A program made the position numbers and the translations under genes. This document shows positions 7,321 to 15,500 of a stretch of DNA of 21,348 nucleotides, one piece after another; position 1 is the first letter of the stretch, and each line of letters begins with the position of its first letter. This stretch comes from Paulinella micropora (Eukaryota > Cercozoa > Imbricatea > Euglyphida), in NCBI GenBank assembly GCA_009731375.1, contig BJOX01000374.1:512887-534234 (forward strand). The letters are read 5' to 3'. The notes under the pieces were generated by a model, which was not told the origin of the DNA, ran no database searches, and saw only the letters and a program-made list of their open reading frames with translations.

Positions 7321-9541
7321 GCCTGCTCTTGCACTATAAATTTATTAGCGTTTAATGATGGAGTTCGGTCGGCGCTCAACTTACGGTAGTTACTTTCTAG
7401 AATAGCAATTAGCGTACTAGTCTCCTCCACCACTTTCTCTTTCTGAACAAGATTCTGCTGCATGTTGACGCCGACTGCCTTGTCGGATGATTTATATTCC
7501 CCCAGAATGCTTTGAAGCTTTGCACAGCTGAGCCTAGCGCAGTCCAGCTACTTTTTCGAGAGCGTCGTCAAAGTCTCGAGATCGCCATTGCACACAACCG
7601 TGCTGTTTTCGGTGCAGGGCTAAGTGCTTAGACAGCAATTCTTGGGAAAGTCCGAGGTAGTCACGCGCTAAATCGCTCAGTACTTGATCAGTATTATTGT
7701 TTGTACTTGCTCCGGATATCAGCTGCGCGCTGTAGCAGATTATATTTGTCCGCCAACGGGGTCAGTTCTTTTAGCATATTCACCAAAGCCGCTTGTGCAG
7801 AATAAAGATTCTGGAAACTTTGTAGCTTATTTTGTAGTAATCATTTGCCAGACGACAAGTTGTGCGACAGTGCTTTTATGCTCGAGAGTAACGCAGCAGG
7901 GTCGCCGGAAGCCTCCACGAGGTCTCTTTTGCTGTCAAAAGCCAGAAGACGATGAAATACTTGTTGCACCTCTTTATCAAGTGATTGATACTCTTGCACA
8001 AGAGCCCGCGCACCGTCAAGAACTTCAGCGACAGATTTTTGCAGTTCACAGGCGCCGCCGCTATCTTGCAGGAGCGTGATCGCATCATAATATTTTCTAT
8101 TTTTACATGCAGACTTGAATTTTGCAATAAGTAGCTTTGCTTGTTGTGATAACAGGTTGATTCTGCTGGCATGAACGTACTCCTGATAGCTTGTCATTGC
8201 GCTGGACAGGTCGAGCTGTTCCAGCGGCAGGATACTATCTAAAAAGGTTTTGAGTTTGGAATCATTTGTCTCCCACTCATCCAAGCCACAGCCCGCGTTA
8301 GTATTACCCAGTGGCACGTCCTTGTCTTTTGTTGTCAATGTAGAACAGGAATCGTGGCCAGCCTTAGCCTGGCGGAGTGCACGTAGCATGGACGCAATTT
8401 TCGTAGTCTTTTAAGAGAGTGAGCTTTGTGGAGAGAGACTATGCATCAGTGAGGATAACCGACAGGCTTATCGCTAAAACACTTTCCGACACCGCGGCAC
8501 AGTCTTGTTCCATTCGCGCACAAGTAGTAAAAATAGTCCGCGCCTGTTCGATACTATTCACTAGCGTTGCTTCGGGTTGCCAGCCTTTTAGTACAAGACA
8601 TATGGCCTGTCACATCTTCTCAAAGCCTTCTAGTCGGTTGCGGGCTTAAGTGATCACCTGGAGTCGTTGCTTTTGTTGTCGTAACTTGGCACGTTGTTGT
8701 TCCAAATCTTCTAGCCGGCGCGACTGGTGAAGTCGCAGCTTGACACATACCTTAGCAAAGCTCCGTTGTGCTCTTCATTTTGCAGTCACAGGAAGGGTAG
8801 GATTGAGAAATATATGATTGCTTGCTGGGGTTCTGTAGTAGTAGTCAGCTTTTGCTTGCTTGTTAATCCTTTACTTTCACCTAATCCTTCGATCTGCTTG
8901 ATTGTAACTATGTTTTTCTCGGCGGACATAAATAAATCTCCTGCGTCGCGAATATCTATGCGCACGTCCTCTTATCGATAGTAAATTATCTTAGATTCAA
9001 AATTAACTAGAATGACATGCAACGTGGAAAGTGCGTCGACCTTGGTTAGTAAACTTCTGATAGCATCCTCAGTTGTTAAACTATCAGCAACATATAAGTT
9101 AAGAACCAGTTTCGGTTCCTCGACCTTAAACGAACCGGTCAGCCGCGATTGCAAAGCAGGCACCCATACCGCCTCCCGCTGTAATTCCAGATCGGCTTAG
9201 CTGTGTATGTAGTAACAAGAAACAGGGGAGGGCGTGATCTCGCTTTAGCCTACAAAGATCCTAGCGTACACGTGTTGCAGAAATCTTAACTTGACTGCTG
9301 CTGCGGCCGCTCTGACATTGTTCGTTAGGCGCTCGGAAGGCAGTTGTCAGGCAGTCACTGCGATCTGTAGCTCACGCGCCTCTTCCAAGCACTGGTCCGA
9401 TAGTTTAAAGTCTGACCATTCTCTGGTACGCCGCTTCCGCTCCACCGGGTCAGAACCACTACAGCCAACTGCAATGGCTCCATCAATCACCCTTGATTGC
9501 AAACCTCCGCATTTGTTTGTTCGTGATGACTTTTCTAACAA
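7197..9541 (-). pseudogene. Broken helical / coiled-coil protein gene, unidentified
   Basis: About 2.3 kb of non-repetitive minus-strand DNA that translates as continuous, mostly helical protein once stops and frame changes are ignored. Frame blocks (lowest codon base mod 3): 9541-8789; about 8780-8405, with a heptad-like stretch LEDLEQQRAKLRQQKQRLQ; 8403-7695, the longest open part (7841-8389, 182 codons); 7700-7537; 7540-7197, with QNLVQKEKVVEETSTLIAIL, ending in Thr/Ala runs from triplet repeats. In-frame stops: TGA 9347, TAA 9245, TAA 9197, TAA 8972, TGA 8786, TAA 8646, TGA 8610, TAG 8439, TGA 7841, TAA 7694, TAG 7534. Between them the amino acid make-up stays protein-like, with few repeats. 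I recognise no family. Best reading: an old pseudogene. Unspliced introns or a changed genetic code are less likely because all three stops occur and frames shift too. Confidence 0.5.
7841..8389 (-). CDS. Longest open block of the helical gene (182 codons)
   Basis: ATG-started frame ending in TGA at 7841. The product is Leu/Ala/Lys/Glu/Ser-rich with long predicted helices (for example LLSQQAKLLIAKFKSACK and EYQSLDKEVQQVFHRLLAF) and no signal peptide or membrane segment. The same frame continues past the TGA for about 48 further helical codons (LLQNKLQSFQNLYSAQAALV), so the stop looks secondary. If anything in this locus is still translated, it is most likely this block. Function unknown. Confidence 0.35.
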   Translation of the reverse strand: MLRALRQAKAGHDSCSTLTTKDKDVPLGNTNAGCGLDEWETNDSKLKTFLDSILPLEQLDLSSAMTSYQEYVHASRINLLSQQAKLLIAKFKSACKNRKYYDAITLLQDSGGACELQKSVAEVLDGARALVQEYQSLDKEVQQVFHRLLAFDSKRDLVEASGDPAALLSSIKALSHNLSSGK

Positions 9542-9697
9542 GTGATGTTTTGTATGATGTTGAAAATGAGTTTGTTGTCAACGCGCAGAGACTGTCTAGA
9601 CATAGTTCAGCCTATGATTCAGATCCTGTCCTCTATGTCAGTACTACCGCATTGTTTTGTGTATAATTTTGTGTTTCATATTACTGTAATAACATAA

Positions 9698-9767
9698 AAC
9701 AACAACAACAACAACAACAACAGCAACAAAACAAACAAACAAACAAACAAACAAACAAACAAACAAT
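9698..9767. repeat. (AAC)n-(AAAC)n microsatellite
   Basis: AAC array passing into AAAC array, between the helical pseudogene and the Pro/Gln-rich gene. Confidence 0.95.
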
Positions 9768-9880
9768 ACCGGTGACTCATTCCTACGAGTTGCATGTATT
9801 CTTCCAAGTTTTAGAGCGCGACTGCGTACATAATTATTTACTTCTAAATGATAGTCTATTAACAGTTTCAGATATCAGGC

Positions 9881-10521
9881 TCAAGACAAAGAAATATTTG
9901 CTCCGAACACGCCTGACGGAGAGGAATCGGAAGAGGAAGAGAAAACTATTAGTGCGGGAGGGTGAGAGGAGGAGGAGGAGGAAGAAGAAGAGGAAGGAGA
10001 AGAAGAAGAGATGGATGAGCTGTAGTCGAATAAGGAGGAGGAGGAAGAAGAAGAAGAAGAAGAAGAAGAAGAAGCTGAAAAAGATGAACTTGGAGAAGAT
10101 GCAGATGGAGAAGATGGAGAAGATAAAGAAGAAGAAGAAGAAGAAGAAGAAGAAGAAGAAGAAGAAGAAGACGAAGAAGAAGAAGAAGAAGAAGAGAAGG
10201 ACGGGGGCCCCCCTGAGTACGGGCCGCCACCACCACCGCTGGGGTACGGCTGCTGGTCAGAGGGTGGGCCGGCAGGATAACCTGGCTGTTGCGGGGGCCC
10301 CTGCTGCTGTTGCGGGTAGAACGACACAGGGGTGGGAGGGGGGTAGGCACCGTTCTGGCCAGGGTGGCCACCACCCGGAAAACCAGGGCCGGCTGATCCC
10401 CCATACCCAGCAGGCTGCGGTGGCGGTGGTACCTGACCGTAAGCGAAGCCTGGGTATGGTGGGTACGCGGCGGCCCCTGGCGGCGGCTGACCGGGGTACG
10501 GCCCAGGTGGGGGAAGATAAC
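9881..10521 (-). CDS. Last exon: Pro/Gly/Tyr/Gln-rich, Ser-rich tail
   Basis: Acceptor TTTGTTGTAG precedes the exon, which begins with two bases completing a split Gly codon, then YLPPPGPYPGQ. The frame is open for 212 codons to TGA at 9881. The first ~110 residues are P/G/Y/Q-rich (YPQQQQGPPQQPGYPAGPP near the middle). From about 10200 down, a TTC/TCT microsatellite and related sequence is read in the Ser frame with Pro, Phe, Asp and Ala interruptions, ending GVFGANISLS. The Ser tail may be true coding sequence or an overrun caused by repeat expansion. Confidence 0.75.
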
Positions 10522-11351
10522 CTACAACAAAGTAAAGAGGTTAAGTAAGTAAGTAAGCAAGTAAGTAAGCAAGTAAGTAAGCAAGTAAGCAAGCAAGTAA
10601 GTAAGCAAGTAAGTAAAGTGCAGTGTAGTGTAGTGTAGTGTGTAGTGTAGTGTCGTGTAGTGTAGTGTAGTGTAAAGTAAGGTAAGGTAAGGTAAGGCAA
10701 GGTAAGGTAAGGTAAGGTAAAGTAAGTAAGAAAGCAAGCAAGTAAGCAAGTAAGTAAATAAGTAAGTACCCCCGTACGGGTAAGGAGTTGCTGCACCTTG
10801 AGGTGGGTACATGGACTGCATGGGTGGTGGCATCTGTTGCTGCATTTGGGGGGGCATGTGGGAAGGGTCAGGCGGGCCCGCGGGTGGCGCGCCGGCAGGA
10901 TTAGGTGGCTGGGAGGTGGGGCCCGGGCCGGGGGTGCCAGCTGGCGGCGGCCCGGACGGAGCACCTTGCGATTGCGCCTATACATACATCCAAACATACA
11001 TTTACATACATAACATACATAACATACATGACATACATAGATACATAGATACATAGATACATACATACCTGTGCTTGTGCCTGCTGTGCTTGCATCGCCT
11101 GCTGCATAGCGGCGTGGTACATATACATCTTCAAACAACACACAGTAGTTATCATATATATATGCGAGAGAAAGTAACCAGTTCACCGCCACGTTGGATC
11201 GGACTGGCTGTTACTTACATACTTACTTACTTACTTACTTACGTGCTTACTTACATACTTACTTATACTTACTTGCTTGCTTACTTACTAACTTATTTAC
11301 ATACTTGCTTAGTTTCAAGCCTAATGTGCTTACTACGAGGAGAGAGAGAGG

Positions 11352-11390
<39 letters not shown>

Positions 11391-11414
11391 TTAGCTAGTT
11401 AGTTACTTAGTTAT

Positions 11415-11449
<35 letters not shown>

Positions 11450-13269
11450 TAGGTAGGTAAGACCTGTTGCTGGTACGCATTCCACTGCTGCTGCACGCAG
11501 TAAGTAGGTTAGTAAATTAGTTAGTTCGTTAGTTAGTTAGTTAGTTTTAGGTAGGTAAGACCTGTTGCTGGTACGCATTCCACTGCTGCTGCATGTAGTA
11601 AGTAAGTTAGTAAGTTAGTTAGTTAGTTAGTTAGTTTTAGGTAGGTAAGACCTGTTGCTGGTACGCATTCCACTGCTGCTGCATGTAGTAAGTAGGTTAG
11701 TAAGTTAGTTAGTAAGTTAGTAAGTTAGTTCGTTAGTTAGTTAGTTTTAGGTAGGTAAGACCTGTTGCTGGTACGCATTCCACTGCTGCTGCATGTTCAT
11801 TTGCTGCTGCTGTTGCTGTTGCTGATACATCCCTGGCTGATACATACCCTGACACAAATGTACAACAAATACAGATAGATAGAAGTAAACAAAAACATAA
11901 ACATTTACATATAAATGTACATACATATACAAAAACTCATACATTTAGACAATATATGTTGCTGCTGCTGGTACATGTCTGGGTGATACACACCCTGCAT
12001 ACACATCAATATATATACATGTTCATTCGCTGCTGCTGGGTGATACATTCCTTGGGTACACACAGAACATAAAAATATACATATAAATACTCATTTACTA
12101 CGTAAAAATTTGCTGCCGCTGTTGCTGCTGCTGACACATGCCTGGCTGATACATACCCTGCATACACAACAACGAAAAAATTACATATAAATATAGGCTA
12201 AATCATTAACACTTACATGTAAGTAAACATTTGCTAAATAAAAATTTGCTGCTACTGTTGCTGCTGATACAACATCCCTGGGTGATGCATACCCGTCGTA
12301 CACAAAAAACAGAAAGCATATACATACACATATGAATATCCATACATACAAAAACGTAAATATTTTACATATAAGTACTACATACATACATACAAACTTA
12401 TACATATACTTTTACATAATAGATATTACCTGAAGTCCTGGGAAACCACCTCCAGGAGGTGGCATAGCTACACCCGTATACATACATAACATAATGTAAC
12501 ATAACATGACGTAACATAACATTACATAACATAACATGACGTAAAATAACATGACATAACATAACATAACATGACGTAACATAACATAAAATAACATGAC
12601 ATAACACAACATAACATAACACAACATAACGTGACATAACATGACATGACGTGACATAACATAGCATCACATAACATAACATAACATAATATAACATAAC
12701 ATAGAATAACATAACATAACATAACATAACATGACATAACATGACATGACATAACATGACGTGACATGACTTGACATAACGTAACATAACATGACATAAC
12801 ATGACGTGACATAACATAACATAACATAACATAACAAGACATAGCATAAATAACGTAACATAACATAACATAAGAAAGAAAGAAAGAAACAAAGAAAGAA
12901 GGAAGGAAGGACCATATGGAGGGGGCATCATGTTCGGGGGTGGCGCACCACCGCCACCTCCTCCTGACAAAAACTAAACAACAAGGAGAATATACATACT
13001 AAAACAATACATACATACAAAAACAAATACATGTATCCCGCCGCCTCCTCCTGATCCACCTCCCATAAAAAACTAAACAAGGAGAATATACATGTTATCA
13101 CAATACATACATAGAAAAACATATGCATGTATCCCGCGGCGCCGCCTGACTGAAGACCTGGCAAACACTAACTAACAACAAGGATATGAATATCGATATA
13201 TTAATATATATATAAAAATATTTTCTTTATATATATATATACAAAAACTAACTAACAACAAGGATATGA

Positions 13270-13302
<33 letters not shown>

Positions 13303-13393
13303 AAACATATCTACATGGATCCCGCCGCCCCCGCCTGACTGACCTGACACAAACTAAGCAACAAGAAGAATATTCATGTGAATATAGATATGT

Positions 13394-13429
<36 letters not shown>

Positions 13430-13472
13430 CCTGTGCTGTGCCAACACCTCCTCTGCCAGCTCCTGGAATCAT
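9881..13472 (-). CDS. Multi-exon Pro/Gln/Gly/Tyr-rich low-complexity protein
   Basis: Spliced gene on the minus strand; this entry gives the whole span, and exons are listed separately. Exons from 12963 to 9881 join with GT-AG borders and one consistent reading frame: a Gly codon split phase 1 between 10770 and 10521, an Ala codon split phase 1 between 12913 and 12467, phase 0 elsewhere. The product is Gly-rich, then GMYQPGMYQ8 with QQWNAYQQQ, then Met/Ala/Gln helix-like sequence, then Pro/Gly/Tyr/Gln-rich (for example GYLPPPGPYPGQPPPG), ending in a Ser-rich tail. Such prion-like sequence is typical of RNA-binding or scaffold proteins, but no folded domain is visible, so the function is unknown. 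The true 5' end is unresolved: several Gly-rich exon-like copies lie between 12963 and 13431. Introns are 63-581 nt and consist mostly of short repeats. Confidence 0.75.
10522..10769 (-). repeat. Intron made of (CTTA), (CCTTA) and (CACTA) repeats
   Basis: Starts GTACTTACTTA at the donor and ends TTTGTTGTAG. Nearly all of it is CTTA tetramers, CCTTA pentamers and CACTA pentamers. The long Leu/Thr/Tyr-rich ORFs across it are artefacts. Confidence 0.8.
10770..10977 (-). CDS. Internal exon: Pro/Ala/Gly-rich with PPQMQQQMPPPMQ
   Basis: Acceptor ATGTATAG, donor GTACTT. It encodes 69 residues plus one base: AQSQGAPSGPPPAG, then a Pro/Ala/Gly-rich run, then HMPPQMQQQMPPPMQSMYPP and PYPYG. High G+C compared with its introns. 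Phase 0 in, phase 1 out, matching both neighbours. Confidence 0.8.
11069..11128 (-). CDS. Internal exon: Met/Ala/Gln-rich, 20 codons
   Basis: Acceptor TTTGAAG, donor GTATGT with GTAT tetramers starting at the donor. Encodes MYMYHAAMQQAMQAQQAQAQ, probably helical. Phase 0 on both sides. The intron that follows (10978-11068) is 91 nt and almost wholly GTAT/ATCTAT repeats. Confidence 0.8.
11129..11463. repeat. Intron with (TTAC), (GA) and (TTAG) repeats
   Basis: On the plus strand: TTAC array 11210-11310, a GA run 11340-11386 and TTAG tetramers to about 11450. On the gene strand it starts GTCTTACCTACC and ends TTTGAAG. Confidence 0.8.
11464..11490 (-). CDS. 27-nt mini-exon copy A (QQWNAYQQQ)
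   Basis: Acceptor CTGCGTGCAG, donor GTCTTACC. Nine in-phase codons identical to the end of exon 11762-11848. Phase 0 at both ends, so inclusion or skipping keeps the frame. Confidence 0.55.
11562..11588 (-). CDS. 27-nt mini-exon copy B (QQWNAYQQQ)
   Basis: Acceptor CTACATGCAG, donor GTCTTACC. The preceding intron would be 63 nt, mostly CTAA repeats. Confidence 0.55.
11652..11678 (-). CDS. 27-nt mini-exon copy C (QQWNAYQQQ)
   Basis: Same acceptor and donor as copy B. The intron from the full exon to this copy would be 83 nt. Confidence 0.55.
11762..11848 (-). CDS. Internal exon: GMYQPGMYQ8-MNMQQQWNAYQQQ
   Basis: Acceptor TTTGTGTCAG, donor GTCTTACC. Exactly 29 codons, phase 0 at both ends. 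It is the apparent parent of the three downstream 27-nt copies (its last nine codons) and of the decayed upstream copies (its first half). Confidence 0.8.
11951..12295 (-). pseudogene. Four decayed copies of the GMYQPG exon
   Basis: Exon-like units at about 11951-11994 (GVYHPDMYQQQQ), 12020-12050 (MYHPAAANEH), 12105-12157 (GMYQPGMCQQQQQRQQ) and 12246-12295 (GMHHPGML then Gln, with TAG in frame). The first and third keep a TATGCAG acceptor in phase 0; the fourth has lost its AG. Donors such as GTAGTA (third) and GTATAT (second) are present but weak. They lie inside the 581-nt intron of the simplest gene model and could be optional exons or relics. Confidence 0.5.
12430..12467 (-). CDS. Internal exon: MPPPGGGFPGLQ
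   Basis: Acceptor CGGGTGTAG, donor GTAATA. It is 38 nt: two bases complete an Ala codon begun in the previous exon, then 12 codons. Phases agree on both sides. Confidence 0.75.
12468..12912. repeat. Intron made of (CATAA)n/(CATGA)n pentamers
   Basis: About 390 bp of ACATA/ACATG pentamers and a GAAA/GAAG run. On the gene strand the intron starts GTCCTTCCTTC, so the CTTC repeat begins just inside the donor. Met/Leu/Cys/Tyr/Val-rich ORFs here are artefacts. Confidence 0.85.
12913..12963 (-). CDS. Internal exon: GGGGGAPPPNMMPPPY
   Basis: Acceptor TTTTTGTCAG, donor GTCCTT. It is 51 nt: two bases of a split codon, 16 codons, one base of the next. The preceding exon must end in phase 1; I could not identify it with certainty. 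Confidence 0.7.
13031..13343 (-). other. Three Gly-rich exon-like copies
   Basis: Similar units at 13031-13066 (GGSGGGGGIH, donor GTATTT), 13129-13157 (GLQSGGAAGY, acceptor GCCAG, no GT at the matching donor point) and 13315-13343 (QSGGGGGIH, acceptor GTGTCAG, donor GTAGAT). Each is followed on the gene strand by TATGTATG- or TATA-type repeats. They are duplicated exons or relics; which ones are spliced in is unresolved. Confidence 0.45.
13431..13472 (-). CDS. Most upstream exon seen: MIPGAGRGGVGTAQ
   Basis: Acceptor TTTTACTAG, donor GTACCT followed directly by a (CT)n run. 42 nt, 14 codons in phase 0. The ATG right after the AG may be the start codon or an internal Met; a SINE and AAT arrays lie upstream and no earlier exon was found. 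Its phase does not join directly to exon 12913-12963, so at least one linking exon is needed. Confidence 0.5.
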
Positions 13473-13498
13473 CTAGTAAAATAACAGTGATGATAAGA

Positions 13499-13500
<2 letters not shown>

Positions 13501-13545
<45 letters not shown>

Positions 13546-13588
13546 CAACAACAATAACAATAACAATAATAATAATAACAATAATAAT
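13501..13588. repeat. (AAT)n/(AAC)n microsatellite, SINE tail
   Basis: On the minus strand this is the (ATT)n tail of the adjacent SINE. Confidence 0.9.
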
Positions 13589-13856
13589 AGTGCTTCTCTG
13601 TCAATGGCTGATGCATTTCTGCACATGCGCCTCCATCGTCTCACCCGTGAGGGGAGTACGAAGAATTGACGATAAGCTCTAATGACACCCCCGCAAGGGC
13701 AGTTCCAACACTTCCAGACGGGCCGGTATGTTCAATGAAAATACTGGTCCAGAAATAGACCGGTATGTTCAATGAAAATACTGGTGGCACCGACGGGAAT
13801 CGAACTGGCGACAGGGCCCAGATGGTAGAACTTGACCACTGGGCTATCACGGTGTC
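13589..13856 (-). mobile_element. tRNA-derived SINE, copy 3 (full length)
   Basis: Minus-strand element of 268 bp. Head: GACACCG...CGGTGCC ends pair at 6 of 7 positions; A-box-like TAGCCCAGTGGTCAAG; B-box-like AGTTCGATTCCC. Body: a ~42 bp direct repeat around AACATACCGG and CAGTATTTTCATTG. 3' domain: GATGGAGGCGCATG, hairpin TGCA-GAAA-TGCA (13612-13623), TCAGCCATTGACAGAGAAGC, (ATT)n tail. Transcribed by RNA polymerase III if active. The tRNA of origin is not clear because the anticodon arm has decayed. Confidence 0.9.
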
Positions 13857-13893
13857 CAACAACAACAATAATAATAATAATAATAATAATAAT

Positions 13894-14166
13894 AGTGCTT
13901 CTCTGTCAATGGCTGATGCAAATCTGCACATGCGCCTCCATCGTCTCACCCGTGAGGGGAGTACGAAGAATTGACGATAAGCTCTAATGACACCCCCGCA
14001 AGGGCAGTTCCAACACTTCCAGACGGGACGGGCCGGTATGTTCAATGAAAATACTGGTCCAGAAATAGACCGGTATGATCAATGAAAATACTGGTGGCAC
14101 CGACGGGAATCGAACTGGCGACAGGGCCCAGATGGTAGAACTTGACCACTGGGCTATCACGGTGTC
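13894..14166 (-). mobile_element. tRNA-derived SINE, copy 4 (full length)
   Basis: Nearly identical to copy 3, with a 5-bp duplication (GACGG) and a changed hairpin loop (GATT). The AAT array at 13867-13893 is its own tail; its head adjoins another AAT array. Two near-identical copies in tandem suggest recent activity or local duplication. Confidence 0.9.
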
Positions 14167-14169
14167 CAA

Positions 14170-14220
14170 AATAATAATAATAATAATAGTAATAATAACA
14201 ATAACAATAACAATAACAAC

Positions 14221-14292
<72 letters not shown>
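14170..14292. repeat. (AAT)n/(AAC)n then (AT)n microsatellite
   Basis: Between SINE copy 4 and the related element at 14293. On the minus strand it is the tail of that element. Confidence 0.9.
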
Positions 14293-14294
<2 letters not shown>

Positions 14295-14484
14295 CTGTCA
14301 TGGCTGAGCTCGAGGGCCATGCGCCTCCATCCCTCGACCCAACAGGGACTACAGTGAGTATGTTGGGGAGGGAAGAGTGACTCTAACCATCCTGCATAGA
14401 AGGCCCCAAAAGGAAGTCCCTACTACCCGCACAGTGTCGGGTACCTTGCAGGAAATCAACTACAAATGATTGATCTTCCCCGCG
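14293..14484 (-). mobile_element. SINE-like element V, shares the SINE 3' domain
   Basis: On the minus strand it contains GGATGGAGGCGCATG, then a short hairpin-like GCCCTCGAGC, TCAGCCATGACAGATAA and an (AT)n/(ATT)n tail, which aligns with the SINE 3' domain. The rest differs from the SINE. The 5' part runs into a gap. Confidence 0.55.
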
Positions 14485-15245
14485 NNNNNNNNNNNNNNNN
14501 NNNNNNNNNNNNNNNNNNNNNNNNNNNNNNNNNNNNNNNNNNNNNNNNNNNNNNNNNNNNNNNNNNNNNNNNNNNNNNNNNNNNNNNNNNNNNNNNNNNN
14601 NNNNNNNNNNNNNNNNNNNNNNNNNNNNNNNNNNNNNNNNNNNNNNNNNNNNNNNNNNNNNNNNNNNNNNNNNNNNNNNNNNNNNNNNNNNNNNNNNNNN
14701 NNNNNNNNNNNNNNNNNNNNNNNNNNNNNNNNNNNNNNNNNNNNNNNNNNNNNNNNNNNNNNNNNNNNNNNNNNNNNNNNNNNNNNNNNNNNNNNNNNNN
14801 NNNNNNNNNNNNNNNNNNNNNNNNNNNNNNNNNNNNNNNNNNNNNNNNNNNNNNNNNNNNNNNNNNNNNNNNNNNNNNNNNNNNNNNNNNNNNNNNNNNN
14901 NNNNNNNNNNNNNNNNNNNNNNNNNNNNNNNNNNNNNNNNNNNNNNNNNNNNNNNNNNNNNNNNNNNNNNNNNNNNNNNNNNNNNNNNNNNNNNNNNNNN
15001 NNNNNNNNNNNNNNNNNNNNNNNNNNNNNNNNNNNNNNNNNNNNNNNNNNNNNNNNNNNNNNNNNNNNNNNNNNNNNNNNNNNNNNNNNNNNNNNNNNNN
15101 NNNNNNNNNNNNNNNNNNNNNNNNNNNNNNNNNNNNNNNNNNNNNNNNNNNNNNNNNNNNNNNNNNNNNNNNNNNNNNNNNNNNNNNNNNNNNNNNNNNN
15201 NNNNNNNNNNNNNNNNNNNNNNNNNNNNNNNNNNNNNNNNNNNNN
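14485..15245. other. Assembly gap (761 N)
   Basis: Run of N ending at a poly-C tract (15246-15269). Confidence 1.
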
Positions 15246-15500
15246 CCCCCCCCCCCCCCCCCCCCCCCCTTTCCACAGTCGACAGGGTACGTTCAATTGC
15301 CGGAGGTGACCGGCATAAACCCTTCGGCACAACTCTTAGAGCCTTGGATCATTCTCAGCCATTCATTTTGGTGCCGGCTAATTCGCGTGGGGTACGTACA
15401 ATAGTCGGCCTGGGGTTCCGGGTGGAGGGCCCCCGGACCCCCCCTTCCCCGTCGACAGGATAAGTTCGATTGCCGGAGAACCAGCAGAACAAGTGTAAGC
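15246..15500 (-). repeat. Dispersed repeat B, copy 1
   Basis: Reverse complement is closely similar to 20490-20742: CCGGCACCAAAATGAATGGC, then TGAGAATG, CAAGGCTCTAAGAGTTGTGCC, TTGAACGTACCCTGTCGA, a G-rich run and poly-G. Both copies end in a poly-G/C tract that meets a gap. Class unknown. Confidence 0.75.

Noticed and set aside
12398-12970. Cys/Met/Val/Tyr-rich ORFs over the CATAA array
   Set aside because: They are translations of an intronic pentamer repeat; the GT-AG borders and phases place this segment in an intron.
7197-13472. One ALIX-like gene: coiled-coil region plus Pro/Tyr-rich tail
   Set aside because: The composition is suggestive, but on the minus strand the Pro-rich exons come before, not after, the helical part and end in TGA at 9881. 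I found no residue-level match to the Bro1 or V domains.
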